Of a stretch of 64,000 nucleotides of DNA, positions 1 through 11,047 are shown one piece after another. The notes under the pieces were generated by a model. It saw nothing but the letters and a program-made list of their open reading frames with translations, ran no database searches and was not told where the DNA came from. A program made the translations under genes and the position numbers. Origin of the DNA: Jaapia argillacea MUCL 33604 (Eukaryota > Basidiomycota > Agaricomycetes > Jaapiales > Jaapiaceae); contig KL197711.1 in NCBI GenBank assembly GCA_000697665.1, positions 1,422,761 through 1,486,760 of the forward strand, given 5' to 3'. Within the stretch, counting starts at the first letter, position 1. Every line of letters starts with the position of its first letter.

Positions 1-2
1 TG

Positions 3-116
3 CGATTTGGGACCGGATACATCTGGGAAGGGGTCGCTGAGGAGGAGGAACTGACAGGGGGAGAATGGTGGTTCATCTGCCAGCATGGGCCGGGTATTGA
101 CGCGTCGATCTGTTGA
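3..116 (+). CDS. possible C-terminal fragment of a gene entering from the left
   Basis: An open frame runs from the window edge to a TGA at 114-116 and reads like a natural protein end: aromatic and acidic residues (GYIWEGVAEEEE, then WWFICQHGPG). No family is recognised. It is short enough to be chance, so confidence is low. If real, the rest of the gene lies outside the window. Confidence 0.22.
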   Translation, partial: RFGTGYIWEGVAEEEELTGGEWWFICQHGPGIDASIC

Positions 117-937
117 GGGTGAGGGGGAGAGGGATACACGAGGCATTGCTCCGCGTTGCTCAAGTCCATCGATCCACGACTGTGCTCATCGGCTGGTGGT
201 TGAGTTAATCCAAGACCAGTCCAAGGACGAAGCGACTTGTGATTTTATGGAGGTTTCGTAACCTGTTCGAGCCCGATGAACCGCCTGCAATTTGGCCCTG
301 TGAGAAGTGCGAAGCGAGAATGCTGCCGCTTGTCAAGGCTTCGTTCAGTCACAGTCGCGTCGCCCATCTGCCTTATATTTTTCTTGTTCCCTCAGCGCTA
401 TCCGTCCTTGTTCTATCTTATAACCCTGGACACGGCTAGACGTCATGAAGAATGCAAACTTTCTCTGCAACAAAACGTGTTGTTGATCCTCCGCCATGCC
501 CAACGGATCGGCGTGATGTCAGTAGCGTAACTCTGTTACGGCCTTGTCCCCAAATGTATCCGCTCAAGGTCGCTGTACGACCGCCGTTGGGGCCTGCAAT
601 AAGCCGTTCTCGTTCTTATATCGGTCTTGCATCGTGCCGTTGTATTCTCGAAGCAAATGTTCTATCGTGATGCGAGCTCTGGTCGGTCCCCCAACCGGAG
701 TCCGGAAGGACGGGCCACCATGCTCAATCAAGATATGAACACTAGGCGAAGTTTCGATCCTCGTTTTTGATCCTGACCATTTGTAGGACGGTAGAGCCGT
801 TTGTGTAACTGTTGGTCAAGCCTGAGGGCCTGTGCCCAACAACTCAGTGGCATTTCCTGTTTCCCGTTCACTGCTCATAGAGTTTGGTGCAACTTCGCCT
901 CTTGCCGGATGGTTTCTTGGGGTTGTTCTCTCGTGTT
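117..937. other. region without a supported gene
   Basis: Only short open frames on both strands and no recognisable domain, splice-consistent model, repeat or RNA gene. A Cys-Pro-rich short frame near 240-440 (WPCEKCEARM) is the only eye-catching piece and has no support. Confidence 0.4.
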
Positions 938-2275
938 GAGGACCATTACCCTATCGCTTCCACCCCTCCTCCCTGTTATTCGGACTGGTTAACATCATTG
1001 CCCATTCAGAAATTACCACCCCCGAATTGCTCGGTGTCAAGCTCCCTCCAATAGGTGCTCTTCCAGCCTCGCGTGATATCTGCCTATCGATATTCCCGTC
1101 GATCGCAAATCCAGCGCTCCCCTCCAGCGGTCATCGCGATTATTTGATTTCTTGTGCCGGGGCTTGACCCCAGCCACACCCTCATTCTGCTATGGCTGAA
1201 TCCGAGGGCGTTGCGTACACGAGGCGCCATCCGCCGGGGTTTCTCGTACATTCAAGGTCAGGTTCCGCGCTTGGTTCGAGGTTCGCTCAATCAGTTCTCT
1301 TGGGATAAACTCGTGAGTCGCACGCCAGACTTCCTACCTCGTGGTATTTATGAGTCAACACTTGCTAACTTTGACCAATCGTTATGAAGTCTGACCCCAG
1401 CGACACTTTCATCGTGGCTTCCGGAATATGCTCGCGGAACGAATTTTGATCCGTTCATCAAGGTGCCCGTTTGTGAGGTAAATACCCAAAGTCACGAGTT
1501 CTATGTTGCTCACAGTCTTGAACATAGCTCAAAATGTTGCAAAGAATATTACTAGACCGCAAGATACGTCCCGCCGGTTGATCAGCCCAAAGCGAACGCG
1601 ACCTGCCTAAAGTGCTCAAGCTTCCCAGCTAGCTGCGCCAACGATAGTAAGTACCAAGTGGATGGGACGCTTTCTATTTCTCTCTTTCCCCCCCACACAC
1701 CTATTGAAATATTCCACAACACCGCTTCATACATCGTCCTTGGGGTGCAGAAAACATTGCCAATGATGGCGGATGTCGAATTGTGCTCCATCTCCGTGGC
1801 ATCAAGGATCCTGAACCCTGTATACGAGCGGAGCGGCAGATGATCGCGCCAACATGTGCATGCCTCGTTGCACCTTGGCCATCCAGAGTTAGTTCTTCAA
1901 TTTCCCGGCGAGCTTACCCACCCTGACTTCATTCGCCGATAGCCAGGCCAAACTTGGGTCTTGTTTTCAACTCAGAAGGTCGAAGAGCGGAAGGAAAATT
2001 TCTGATCCATGCGCTGTGGCTAATGACCTCTTCCATATCATCATTCCTCAATATCGCAAGCTTGACACGCAACTTCCTGCAACCTTATGCATGTTTCCGG
2101 TGGGAGCGACAGTTTGGTGGTGGGTATTTTGCTATCGTGGCTAGAGCTTCGAGTGGAACCTTGAGCGGAACCAATGAACGATCTCGGTCCGCCTATAAGG
2201 TCAATTCAATCCTACTCTATCTTATCAGCCGCAGTCCTGATTTCGCTTGCTAGATGAGCCATGCCAGCGCACCCT
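938..2275 (+). other. scattered coding-like islands, gene model unresolved
   Basis: Several stretches on the + strand look protein-like next to plausible splice sites. The clearest are 938-1167 (hydrophobic then Pro-rich, NIIAHSEITTPELLGVKLPP), about 1560-1645 (NATCLKCSSFPASCAND followed by GTAAGT), and about 1750-1890 (Cys-rich, NDGGCRIVLHLRGIKDPEPC, followed by GTTAGT). They could be exons of a Cys-containing secreted protein, but rival frames are equally open between them and I could not chain them into one model. They may also be chance or a decayed gene. No family recognised. Confidence 0.22.
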
Positions 2276-2726
2276 CTTGAGCTGCGCGCTAACAACCCGA
2301 CCCGTACCATCCCTCAACGATGGTGAAGATATCCTCTAACTCTTTGCAAGATGTCCGATGAATGTTCCCTTGGAATCACACTATTCCCCTTGCTGAAAGC
2401 TTGGGACGAATGGTTTCCAGGCTTTGTGTGGCCTGGGCGGTGGATGCTGACGCGGTAGGACTGGGAACTTAGCAATATAATATATTATACTACTGCGTAT
2501 ACAAACATCTTATATCTCTGACCCTGGGTGTGATTTCTCCGATGATCGCTGAATTGGAAGGGGTGGGGGGAGTCGCGTACTGGTCGTGTTCGTGATCACG
2601 TGCACGATCACACTTTTCCCCTTCACGTTCCGTGTTCGGGTCCCACACTCTTTGCCACCCCACCTTCAACAATAACTTGGTTGTAGCTCTCACTCATTCA
2701 CTCTTGGTACTTCAGCGTTCAAAGTC

Positions 2727-4010
2727 ATGGAGCTTGCTCGGATACGAGAAGTTTGGGCTCCGAATCTTGAGCACGAGATGCGGAATATCCGGAGTTTGAT
2801 TGAAAAGTATCCCTACGTTGCAATGGTACCCAGGCGCTCATCCTTTCCACCGCCCTTCTATTAACCAGATCTTGGAACTTAGGACACAGAGTTTCCTGGC
2901 GTCGTGGCTCGCCCCATCGGATCATTTAAGACATCCTCCGATTATCATTACCAGACGATGCGGTGTAACGTCGACCTCCTGAAGATCATCCAAGTTGGAC
3001 TTACACTGGCAGATGAAGATGGTAACTACCCTCAGGACGTCACAACATGGCAATTCAACTTTCGGTTCAGTATCAAGTATGTATTAGGTTGCTTCGGATA
3101 TTGCTCTGGCTGCACGCTGACGTAAGCCTCGACATCGCCTGCGTAGCGAAGACATGTACGCCCCCGAGTCAGTAGAGCTGCTGCAGAAATCAGGAATCGA
3201 CTTTCAGAGACATGAGGAGATGGGAATCGAGCCCAATGACTTTGCAGAGTTGATGATCACTTCTGGTCTGGTATTGGCTGATGAGACGAGGTGGATATCG
3301 TTCCACAGGTACGATTGTCTCCCCAATATTCATCGCTATGACCTCTCTCTGACCCTTACTTCCCCCAGCGGCTACGATTTTGGCTATTTTGTCAAGCTAT
3401 TAACGGCCCAGTCATTACCAACCACCGAAGAGGCCTTCTTCGACGTGTTGCACATTTGGTTCCCAACGATCTATGACATCAAGTTCATGATGCGAGCATG
3501 TAAAGTCTTGAAGGGCGGACTTCAGGATGTCGCTGATGATCTGGGGGTTCGTCACGCCGTCACCCATTTCCTTTGCTTTCGTGCAATTTGGCTGAATTCG
3601 AATCCCACCCTCATTCTCAGGTGATGCGGTTTGGACCTTCACATCAAGCAGGCTCCGACTCTCTTCTCACAGCATCCACCTTTTTCAAGATGCGCGAGCT
3701 CTACTTCAATGATCGAATAGACGACGTGGAATACAATGGCAAGCTCTACGGTTTAGGCCAAACGTTTTCGGTACCCAACGGCCTTCCAGATCCTGGGAGA
3801 GGGGGTGCTACTATAGCGGAACGGGATGACCGTGGTTCAGCACGGGAGACGCAGAATCAGACACCCGCTCCTGGTCAGAACTCACTATCGACACCAGCTT
3901 TGGGAGGCGCTCTACCTACTCCACTTCCACCAGGCACACCGTATGGGCCCATGGGCGCCAGTGCACAGTTTATTCGGACGACAATCGGGGTAGGAGGAGC
4001 TGGGAGATGA
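2727..4010 (+). CDS. CAF1: CCR4-NOT deadenylase subunit Caf1/Pop2
   Basis: Catalytic 3'-5' exoribonuclease of the CCR4-NOT complex, which shortens mRNA poly(A) tails in the cytoplasm. Five exons (2727-2825, 2883-3076, 3147-3308, 3369-3546, 3621-4010) give 340 residues. The DEDD-type nuclease fold fills the first ~270 residues: the first Asp/Glu pair lies in MDTEFPG (residues 33-39), the second Asp in the [11 protein letters not shown] block, and the last His and Asp in [12 protein letters not shown], so all catalytic residues are present. The start is the usual Caf1 start just before REVWAPNLE. The C-terminal ~70 residues are a Gly/Pro/Ser-rich tail ending in GVGGAGR, longer than in animal Caf1 but common in fungi. 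All introns are 57-74 bases. Confidence 0.95.
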
Positions 4011-4274
4011 TCGGGGTTTCTTTCCGCACTTCTTTCATTCGCTCTCGTTGCTGTGTGTAATATGGGTATGTATTTATTGATTTGTATTGACCCTTGGTTC
4101 TTTGTCAGTGTAGTGTCAGACGTTTGGAAGATATCGAAGTACACACGTGGGGCTATGATGTCTGCGTGATTTCCAATTAGATGCAAGTGCCATCATAAGG
4201 GCGACGAGAGTGGCTGTGCCATGAATGTGTGACAAAGGAGTCGATCTTACTTCTGAGCCGCTCCGGGAACCACT

Positions 4275-5046
4275 ATGTCCCATCAGGCACGCCACATTGA
4301 GGACTCCCAGGTTGAAGAGGAGTTAGTAGATTCTGCTAAGCTAAGGCTACCAGTTGTTGGACTGGGTATCAGGAGTGTGAAGGGCCGGCCGCGTGGCAAA
4401 GGGGATAGTTTACGGAGGGGTGCGAGTTGGTATGACTTGCAGACGATGATTCGTGTTACTGACGTTCCAACGAAGGTCGGAGGACACGACAAACAGCTCG
4501 AAAGTCAACGGGGATACCACGAGAAGTGGGTGCGTCGGAAGACGCCTTCCCGACGAGCGATGGTGAGTTCTGGTTCACTCACTTCACTTCGTGTTCGTCA
4601 ACGATGAGTAACTATGTCCAGCGAAAGAACTAGATGGCGAGACATCCTCCGGAGAGGCATCCGTCTCAAAGCGTACGCAGGATCCGAGCTCCGAGAGATC
4701 CACCAAGACAAGAAAACGACCAAAGGTGCTGAACTTCATGATCATCCCAGTCACAATGCCGGACCAAGCTTACAATTCGGTCTGGTGTCAACAGGAGACT
4801 GATCAATCAGAAAAAGACATAGGTTCACCAAGCAGGCGAACCCGTCGTAGTGCTCGATTGTTAGGGGCAGAGACATCAGTAGGCGTGCCAGCGGATCAAC
4901 AGCAAGGCCCTTCAGGAGGCAGCAGCGCGGAATCCGCAGAGCCCACCGCGAATCACGATAGAGTTAAGGATGGGAACCTGGAAAACGCCCATCCCGGCAG
5001 AGAGAGGGATTCCTATGAGTTAGAGAAGAATTCCCGTTCCACCTGA
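4275..5046 (+). CDS. unknown basic, probably nuclear protein (exon 1 uncertain)
   Basis: The best-supported coding part is 4476-4562 joined to 4622-5046 over a 59-base intron (GTGAGT...CAG). In that frame the protein is rich in Arg/Lys/Ser/Glu and holds two similar basic motifs, RRTRQTARKST and RRTRRSARLLG, with a Lys-Arg cluster (TKTRKRPKV) between them that looks like a nuclear localisation signal. A hydrophobic patch (LNFMIIPVTM) precedes the second motif. The start is not settled: an ATG frame from 4275 is open to 4562 but in another phase, so an extra intron ending near 4475 (TACTGAC branch-like sequence just before) is likely. No family recognised. It lies 265 bases downstream of Caf1 on the same strand. 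Confidence 0.45.
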
Positions 5047-7825
5047 ATATGGGAGATGTATAGTCTCGTTACCAGACTCTTTACTCAACGGGAGGGAGAG
5101 CGCGAAGACAGGAGGGCATCAGACGGATTTGCCTTCAGAATCAGCACAGCATATTCCTTGCGTGTCTATAAGGACAGGTCACGAGTCCTGGAGCGCTATG
5201 TCTATAATATTGGTGGTGGACTTCGTCAAGAAATACGCAAAAGCTGTGTGTTCATTTAGAATCCCAAGGACATACATACTGGTATGCTCGACAACTGATG
5301 TGTGGCTCAGAGTCGACAACATAATTGCTGTTGTGAAAAATCGGAATGAGACGGTGGTGGCCAGAAGTTGATCAGAAACTTGACGTGGTGCCGCGGCGCA
5401 CGACTTGTCTGCACCTGGGTCCGCAACTCTTCCAGTAATTCTTCTCCACTACAGGCACCCCTGAATAGTTTCCTCGACAAAGGTCTATAAGCAGGTTGAT
5501 AAAAGTGAACTCCAGCGGTCTGTTGTCTGGTAACTCACGAATATTTAAACTTTTATCCAGCTCTTAGCCTGAGCTTGCCTTCGGGGAAGAGAATTGGGTG
5601 GCATGCCCGTCGTACTCACCGGGCGCATCATACACCCTCGGGCTAGCTGGGCTGCTCTCCTGCCAAAGGTGTTTCGCAGGGTTTCGTCCTACCTCAAGGG
5701 TAGAAACGACGTCTCGTATCTTGACGTAGATTCGCTATGATCCTCGAACAAGAGTACGACATATGAATCGCAAGTGGCTCGGGCTCGGACCCTCTGGGAA
5801 GCATGCTGCATCCTGAGGTAGACTCTGAGTTGTTCTGGAATCACTTTCGGTCAGTTTCGCCCTTTCCTCATTTTCGTCCTCTCACCTCCTTATAGTGACG
5901 ATTCCGAGTGACAATTGGCAGTCGTCAAAGTCTGCAAGTGGAATCATTCTAAGCAGGGAGGGATCGTGTCTTCGCCTTGAGGGTGTTTCGCGGGATTGCC
6001 AGTGCTCCATCCTAGCACCAGCATTGTCCATCTGTACATCCTTGTCGAAAATTCCTGCTGGTCGCGTCCAAGGACGCGACGTGATCTCATGCTGCTTGCA
6101 CGGAAGTCACTGGCGAGGATCGCTGCGGTCCTGAGGTTGATGGTTACATCGTGTTCGGGACCTTTCAATAATCAGCTACCCCAACTTGCTGTCGTTTGCA
6201 ACTCGGTCACGTCAACTGGTGAGCGAGCCGCACGTAATTGTTCTCATATCTAGCGAATCGTCTGATCTAGCGTAGCCATTGTTTCCACAGAATTCAATTA
6301 TTTGAAGACTATTATCAAGGGGGAAGGGCAAACGTCGGCCCACGGTGCTCATGTGCTTAAGGTGCAAAACGAAACATGCACTACTTAATCGTACAAGCGA
6401 AAATACGGCAGACGATGGCTCTAATCTACGGCGGCCTCGATAGCGCCCTATCACCATTCTCTCCTTTGAGATCGTCGTCGCAGTCATCCATCGCAGGAGT
6501 ACCATCATGCCTCGATGCGAATGCGCACCGAGGACAATTCCAGAGCTCGTCTGCGTGGATCTAGGATGACGATGTCTCCGGGAAATGGGTGAATGGCGCT
6601 GAAGTCGCGGCGTACCGCCCACATCGTATACTAGCATGAAACAGCGGAAGCGGGTCGCGGCAGCGGGAGAGTCAGTGGACGGCCACACTGTATGCCAGCG
6701 GTCACCCTCAAGGCAACATATCGCGTCTGATGGGACGGATAGATTTCCAACATCATCAACGCAGTGGGGTGTCTCAACCCACATCGTAGACCGACGGTTA
6801 GCTATTCATGGTGAGCGTCTAGCTGCAGGGTGAGAAACGACTCACTCATTGAACGACCACAGGGGGAGAGGGGGCATCTTCAGGTGGGTTGATAGTGAAG
6901 GAGGATGCTAATCGCCCAGTTTTTTTTTTGCTCAGTTATACTTTATAGGAAATGAAATTTTGAAAATTCCGCCGAGGAGCGGGTTCGGCCGGTTCTCGAT
7001 CTATGTGCAGTCTCCTCAGTCTTCCAAGCGGCCGGTTCATTTTCCTGCTGGAAGGAATGGCCTCATGTCCGAAGGAAGGAAGGGGTATCATCTGAAAACA
7101 AGCTCGCGATCGCATCCTTTCCAGCCATAGCCCGATGTCGGCATTCACCAGCGCTGCAAGCTACTGGCCTATGCTAACCCTCCAAACTCCTGTAGACCCT
7201 GTAGATATCCTTCTGCTCATTGTAAGAGGTCGTAGACACCGGTCATGTTGCCGATAGCTGGGTTCTACGGTAATAAAACACCTTATTTTTCGGCGATATT
7301 CTGTTACACCGGCAGGGATTCCAAGCGTCATTAATTGCCGATCAGGACAATCAACTTGAAATGGCGGAAGCAGAATTCCCCTTAAGGAGAAACCCTTGCC
7401 TCTAATCGGGAAACAACATTCTTCCGCTCACACACCGAATCTCATGTCTAGATCGCCTGACTGTATAGTTCGGCTATGTTGGATAAGTGGCCGAGGTTGG
7501 TGGACTTGGCTGTGGAGGAGGTGCCAGCCTTCTGTTCATTTCCACCTCGACCACCACCACGGCGCATTCTCAATGTCTCACCCACTCGAAGGAATACATA
7601 ATCGGATACTGGACTGGAGGTTGGCTAGGCGTATCAAATTCGATGCATTAGAACCAGGAGGACGCCGGCTGGTGAGCGCATTTCTCGAAGCGGTTACTTC
7701 CCCGTTAATATTAGACAACACCCTCCAACAACAATGATCTCCAGGTTGGCGCATCCTCCTTACGCCGCACCAACTCCACATGACAATACCGCAACTAAAA
7801 CACTCCATCGTCACCTATCAGCATG
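5047..7825. other. 2.8 kb region without a supported gene
   Basis: Open frames are short and overlap on both strands. The longest, on the - strand at about 6212-6784 (190 codons), is rich in Arg and Ser, has no recognised domain and no supporting splice context, and may be chance. I see no terminal repeats, simple-sequence array or RNA gene. The left part may hold the 3' end of the preceding gene and the right part that of BZZ1. Confidence 0.4.
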
Positions 7826-10800
7826 CTAGACAAGTTCGACCTATTCGAATATCAAGACCACTTCTGATATTCTATCGGAGTGGATTTGACGTACGTAGTT
7901 GCTAGGGAATATGCCTTTGTTTCCCTGAGAGTCAATCCCTAGCGTTCCTTCAGCAATCGGAGGGCTGCAGAACGAGACTGGTTTCTACATACCTTCCCAC
8001 CACCCATCGGCATAATTTTGGCCACCAGCTGGACCGGCCGTCAACTCAATCAAAGCCCCGACTTGAACACCTAGTTCGTCGGAACCCTGCGCCCCATATT
8101 CATAAACGCCGCGCACTGGATCACCGGTCAGCCAAATATCAAGACACCACATACAATAAAATTCGCGGGCTAACCATGTATACCAGACCCAGCCGAGCTA
8201 CGACCTGCCTTGCGTATTTGAGGTGGATCAGCTGCGCCGGCCTGCTGAGCCTCTGTGTACTGGATATACGAGGCAGGTACTAGCCCCTTCCCTCCATTCG
8301 GATTGGAAACCTTGATCCAACCGGAGCCGTCATCTTCCTCGAGCACGTGCACAGACATTCCCTCTATATGAATGACGATATTGTCATTAGACTCGGGTTT
8401 CAGATATCCCCGGAAGATATAGTGATCCTCACCTGAGACATCGAGCTCAAATGGTGAAGTAGCGGAAAAGTCGAAGAGTACAATAGCGGCAGGGTGAGAC
8501 TCTGCTTGGGGATGCGTTGATGCGTGGGGCTGGACGAAAGATGAAGGTGTTGGGGTTTGAATGATGAATTCAGACCCTGTAATTCCCGTCAAGATCAACA
8601 GTCCCCGACGAGTGAACGATGAACTTTAGCATCCCATCAAACAAGCCAGTGTTTCATCCATTCAGTGTCTGGCGATAAGGCTCACCTCGTGAACGGGTCG
8701 TCTCCGTTGTTGACGTACGTGAGAGCGATGCAGAGTCAGAAGCCCCGTGCCGCGATCCTCGTGTACCACTGCATTCTGCCGGCACCTAAATCATAAATGC
8801 CAAAACGTATCAGATAAACAAGACAAGACAAGGAGTGAACGTGGGTGCCCCTCTGCCCATCCTTACCTTCAGCTCGCACTTGGAGTGCACTGATAATCCG
8901 CAGACTTTGCATGTCTTTCCCTGCTTACTGAGACCCCAGATAGACGTCTGTGAAGAAATCATCTTAAATTTTTCGGCACCGACACAAACATTTTAATCAC
9001 CGACCTTACAATATCCACATTGCGTTGGAATAGAGAACGATGAGCTCTTGAACGAGTGTGGTTGTTGTGCCCCTTCGTCGCCTGTTCGACGGAAATTAGA
9101 TCAGCGAGGTGAGGCCCTTGATGTGGACCTGAATTGACAGACCCGCTAAAGCTCGGACGATAGTGTCAATTTCCGCCTTCAAGATGGACTCTGAGGAGGC
9201 GTAGGCCGCAAGTTGGTGGTGTGCTTCCAGGTAGTTCTAGGGGTTTCGAGGTGAGGGTGCAAAGATGCATGGTGAAAGGGAACGGAGAACCAGAACGTAC
9301 GTCTGTCACTTCATCGAGGTTGCCAAGAGAGCCATCGTTCGTGTAGGCCGTCACCAATTTGGACAACCGATCAACTTCGCTACCTGGAATGCCCATGAAT
9401 AAGTCTCGACAATCAAGATCGAAGGGTCGGGGACTTGCGTTTAGCTTGCAGCAACGGTGCCAGTTCTTGCAACTTTGTCTTGCATCTACTTAGCTTGTTC
9501 TGCAAGAATACCTTAGGAGCAGGCTCCGCGTTCATCTCTCCCTGCAAATTGACCCCACGATTCAGAAAAAACAGAAGGGCCGAGACAAGACAAGGTAGGT
9601 CCGCTCACCGTATCATAATGACTCTGACAAGGCTCAAACTTCCAATCTCCAGGGGCTACGAACGGCCTAACATTATGATCAATGAACAAATCCTGATCTT
9701 TCGCAGGGTCGACTTGAGTTAACGCTGTTTGTACTGAAGATGCTCTGTTTTTGAGAGATTCGAGGTGGGAGGAATGGAGAGTTTGAGCTTGGAGGAGGAT
9801 CTTGATGAATTGGGTGAGTAATTGAGTTTGGAGGCTTTCTGTGTGAGTGGAAGGGTGTGTTAGTTGGTCAGTTCTGTCAACTGGGGGTGGGCGTACGGAA
9901 TTGCTGGGATAATTCGGTGAGCAGTTGGTGGCAAGCCTAGAAGGGAGTCGTTGACTTACATCTTCGAGCTGAGGAAGATCAGTGCTATAGAATTTCTCTT
10001 TCGTCTTGTTGGCGATATCAATCGAGATGAGATACGTGCTAAGAGGGGTGTTTCGTGGATAAGTGGACCAAAGAGCGTAGTAGGAGTTCCCTCACTTCTT
10101 GGCGTTCATCATATCAGTCTGCTGCTGGCCGTATTGTTTTGCGGCACGATCGGCATGTCTATCGTCCACTGCACGATCCTGTTTCTGGCGATAAGTTTCA
10201 ACCTCAACGCATTCATCGTCGTACTGGATTGCAGAGTATGAGTTAACAAACATCGCCCAAAAAATGCGAGGTGAATGCGCACTTTCTGCTTGGTCTGCGG
10301 TAAACCGTTAGCATGGAGGCGAGTAATGACAAGGCCAAATCGATTTGACAGACCTTTGTACGATCCGAGTAAACTCGATCTCTATCGGCGAGCAATTTCT
10401 GGAAAAATGCCATTTGCTTCGAGGGTGAAATTAAGTAGATCTCTGGCGGGACAAGTGTGTCACGGATCCCCTACCTTCTTATTCCTCTCTTCGTGCTTCT
10501 TCTCAACGGACTTCAATGCATCAGCAACCTGCGAATTGAGCGCATCAGCCAAATTGATATGATCTTGAGCAGCATCGGCGATGGAAGCGATGAGCTGCGT
10601 ATATGCGTTGTCTAAAGTACTATTTCGACATGGTTAACTTGACATCATTTGCAAGATCGGAGGTGTAGAGTGTACTGACCTCTGTTTAACAGCATTTTCA
10701 TCCCATGCTTTCGTCGGTTCGCTCCCTACGACCAAAAGCGCCATCTTCTTTGCCTTCTTGTCCCCTGCCTTCTTTGATAGTACCTGTAGCTTTGTAGCAT

Positions 10801-11047
10801 ACTCTCTCTCCAATGCTACTCGTTCTCGATATAGCTCTCGAATCTAGGTATAATCAATACTGGCTGCTGCCAGATCGCAGAATGAAACGAAACTTACATC
10901 ACTTAGGAGATCTAATTGGGCGTCTGACAGCGATGAGATGCGGTCGACTTGATCCTGTCAACATAGGGTCTCGCTGAGACCAGAGATTCCCACGACCAGA
11001 AGATATCTTACTGGGAGATGTCGTCCATAGGTTTGACCGGTCGTCAT
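7826..11047 (-). CDS. BZZ1: Bzz1-type F-BAR/C1/SH3 actin-patch protein
   Basis: Adaptor that links membrane curvature to Arp2/3-driven actin assembly at endocytic patches. I trace 21 exons and 654 residues. The FCH/F-BAR domain starts at once (MTTGQTYGRHLPDQVDRIS) and runs through coiled-coil stretches such as LYRERVALEREYATKLQ. A C1-like Cys/His motif follows (HSFKSSSFSIPTQCGYCK ... CKVCGLSVHSKCELK), then SH3-1 (VLFDFSATSPFELDV ... GWIKV ... LVPASYIQY) and SH3-2 (VRGVYEYGAQGSDELGVQV ... NYADGWWEG ... GIFPSNYVELV), ending at the last SH3 strand as in fungal Bzz1. Exon 9 is 7 bases (9897-9903), exon 6 is 12 (10283-10294) and the last exon 15 (7826-7840). The donor after exon 11 is GTCCCC, a weak site and the least certain junction. 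Confidence 0.93.

Noticed and set aside
6212-6784. 190-codon open frame on the - strand
   Set aside because: No recognised domain, no splice context, and the composition (many Arg, Ser, Cys without pattern) looks like chance in GC-balanced DNA.
8817-8832. ACAAG tandem repeat in a BZZ1 intron, with a similar copy near 9587
   Set aside because: Only two to three units each; ordinary intron micro-repeat.
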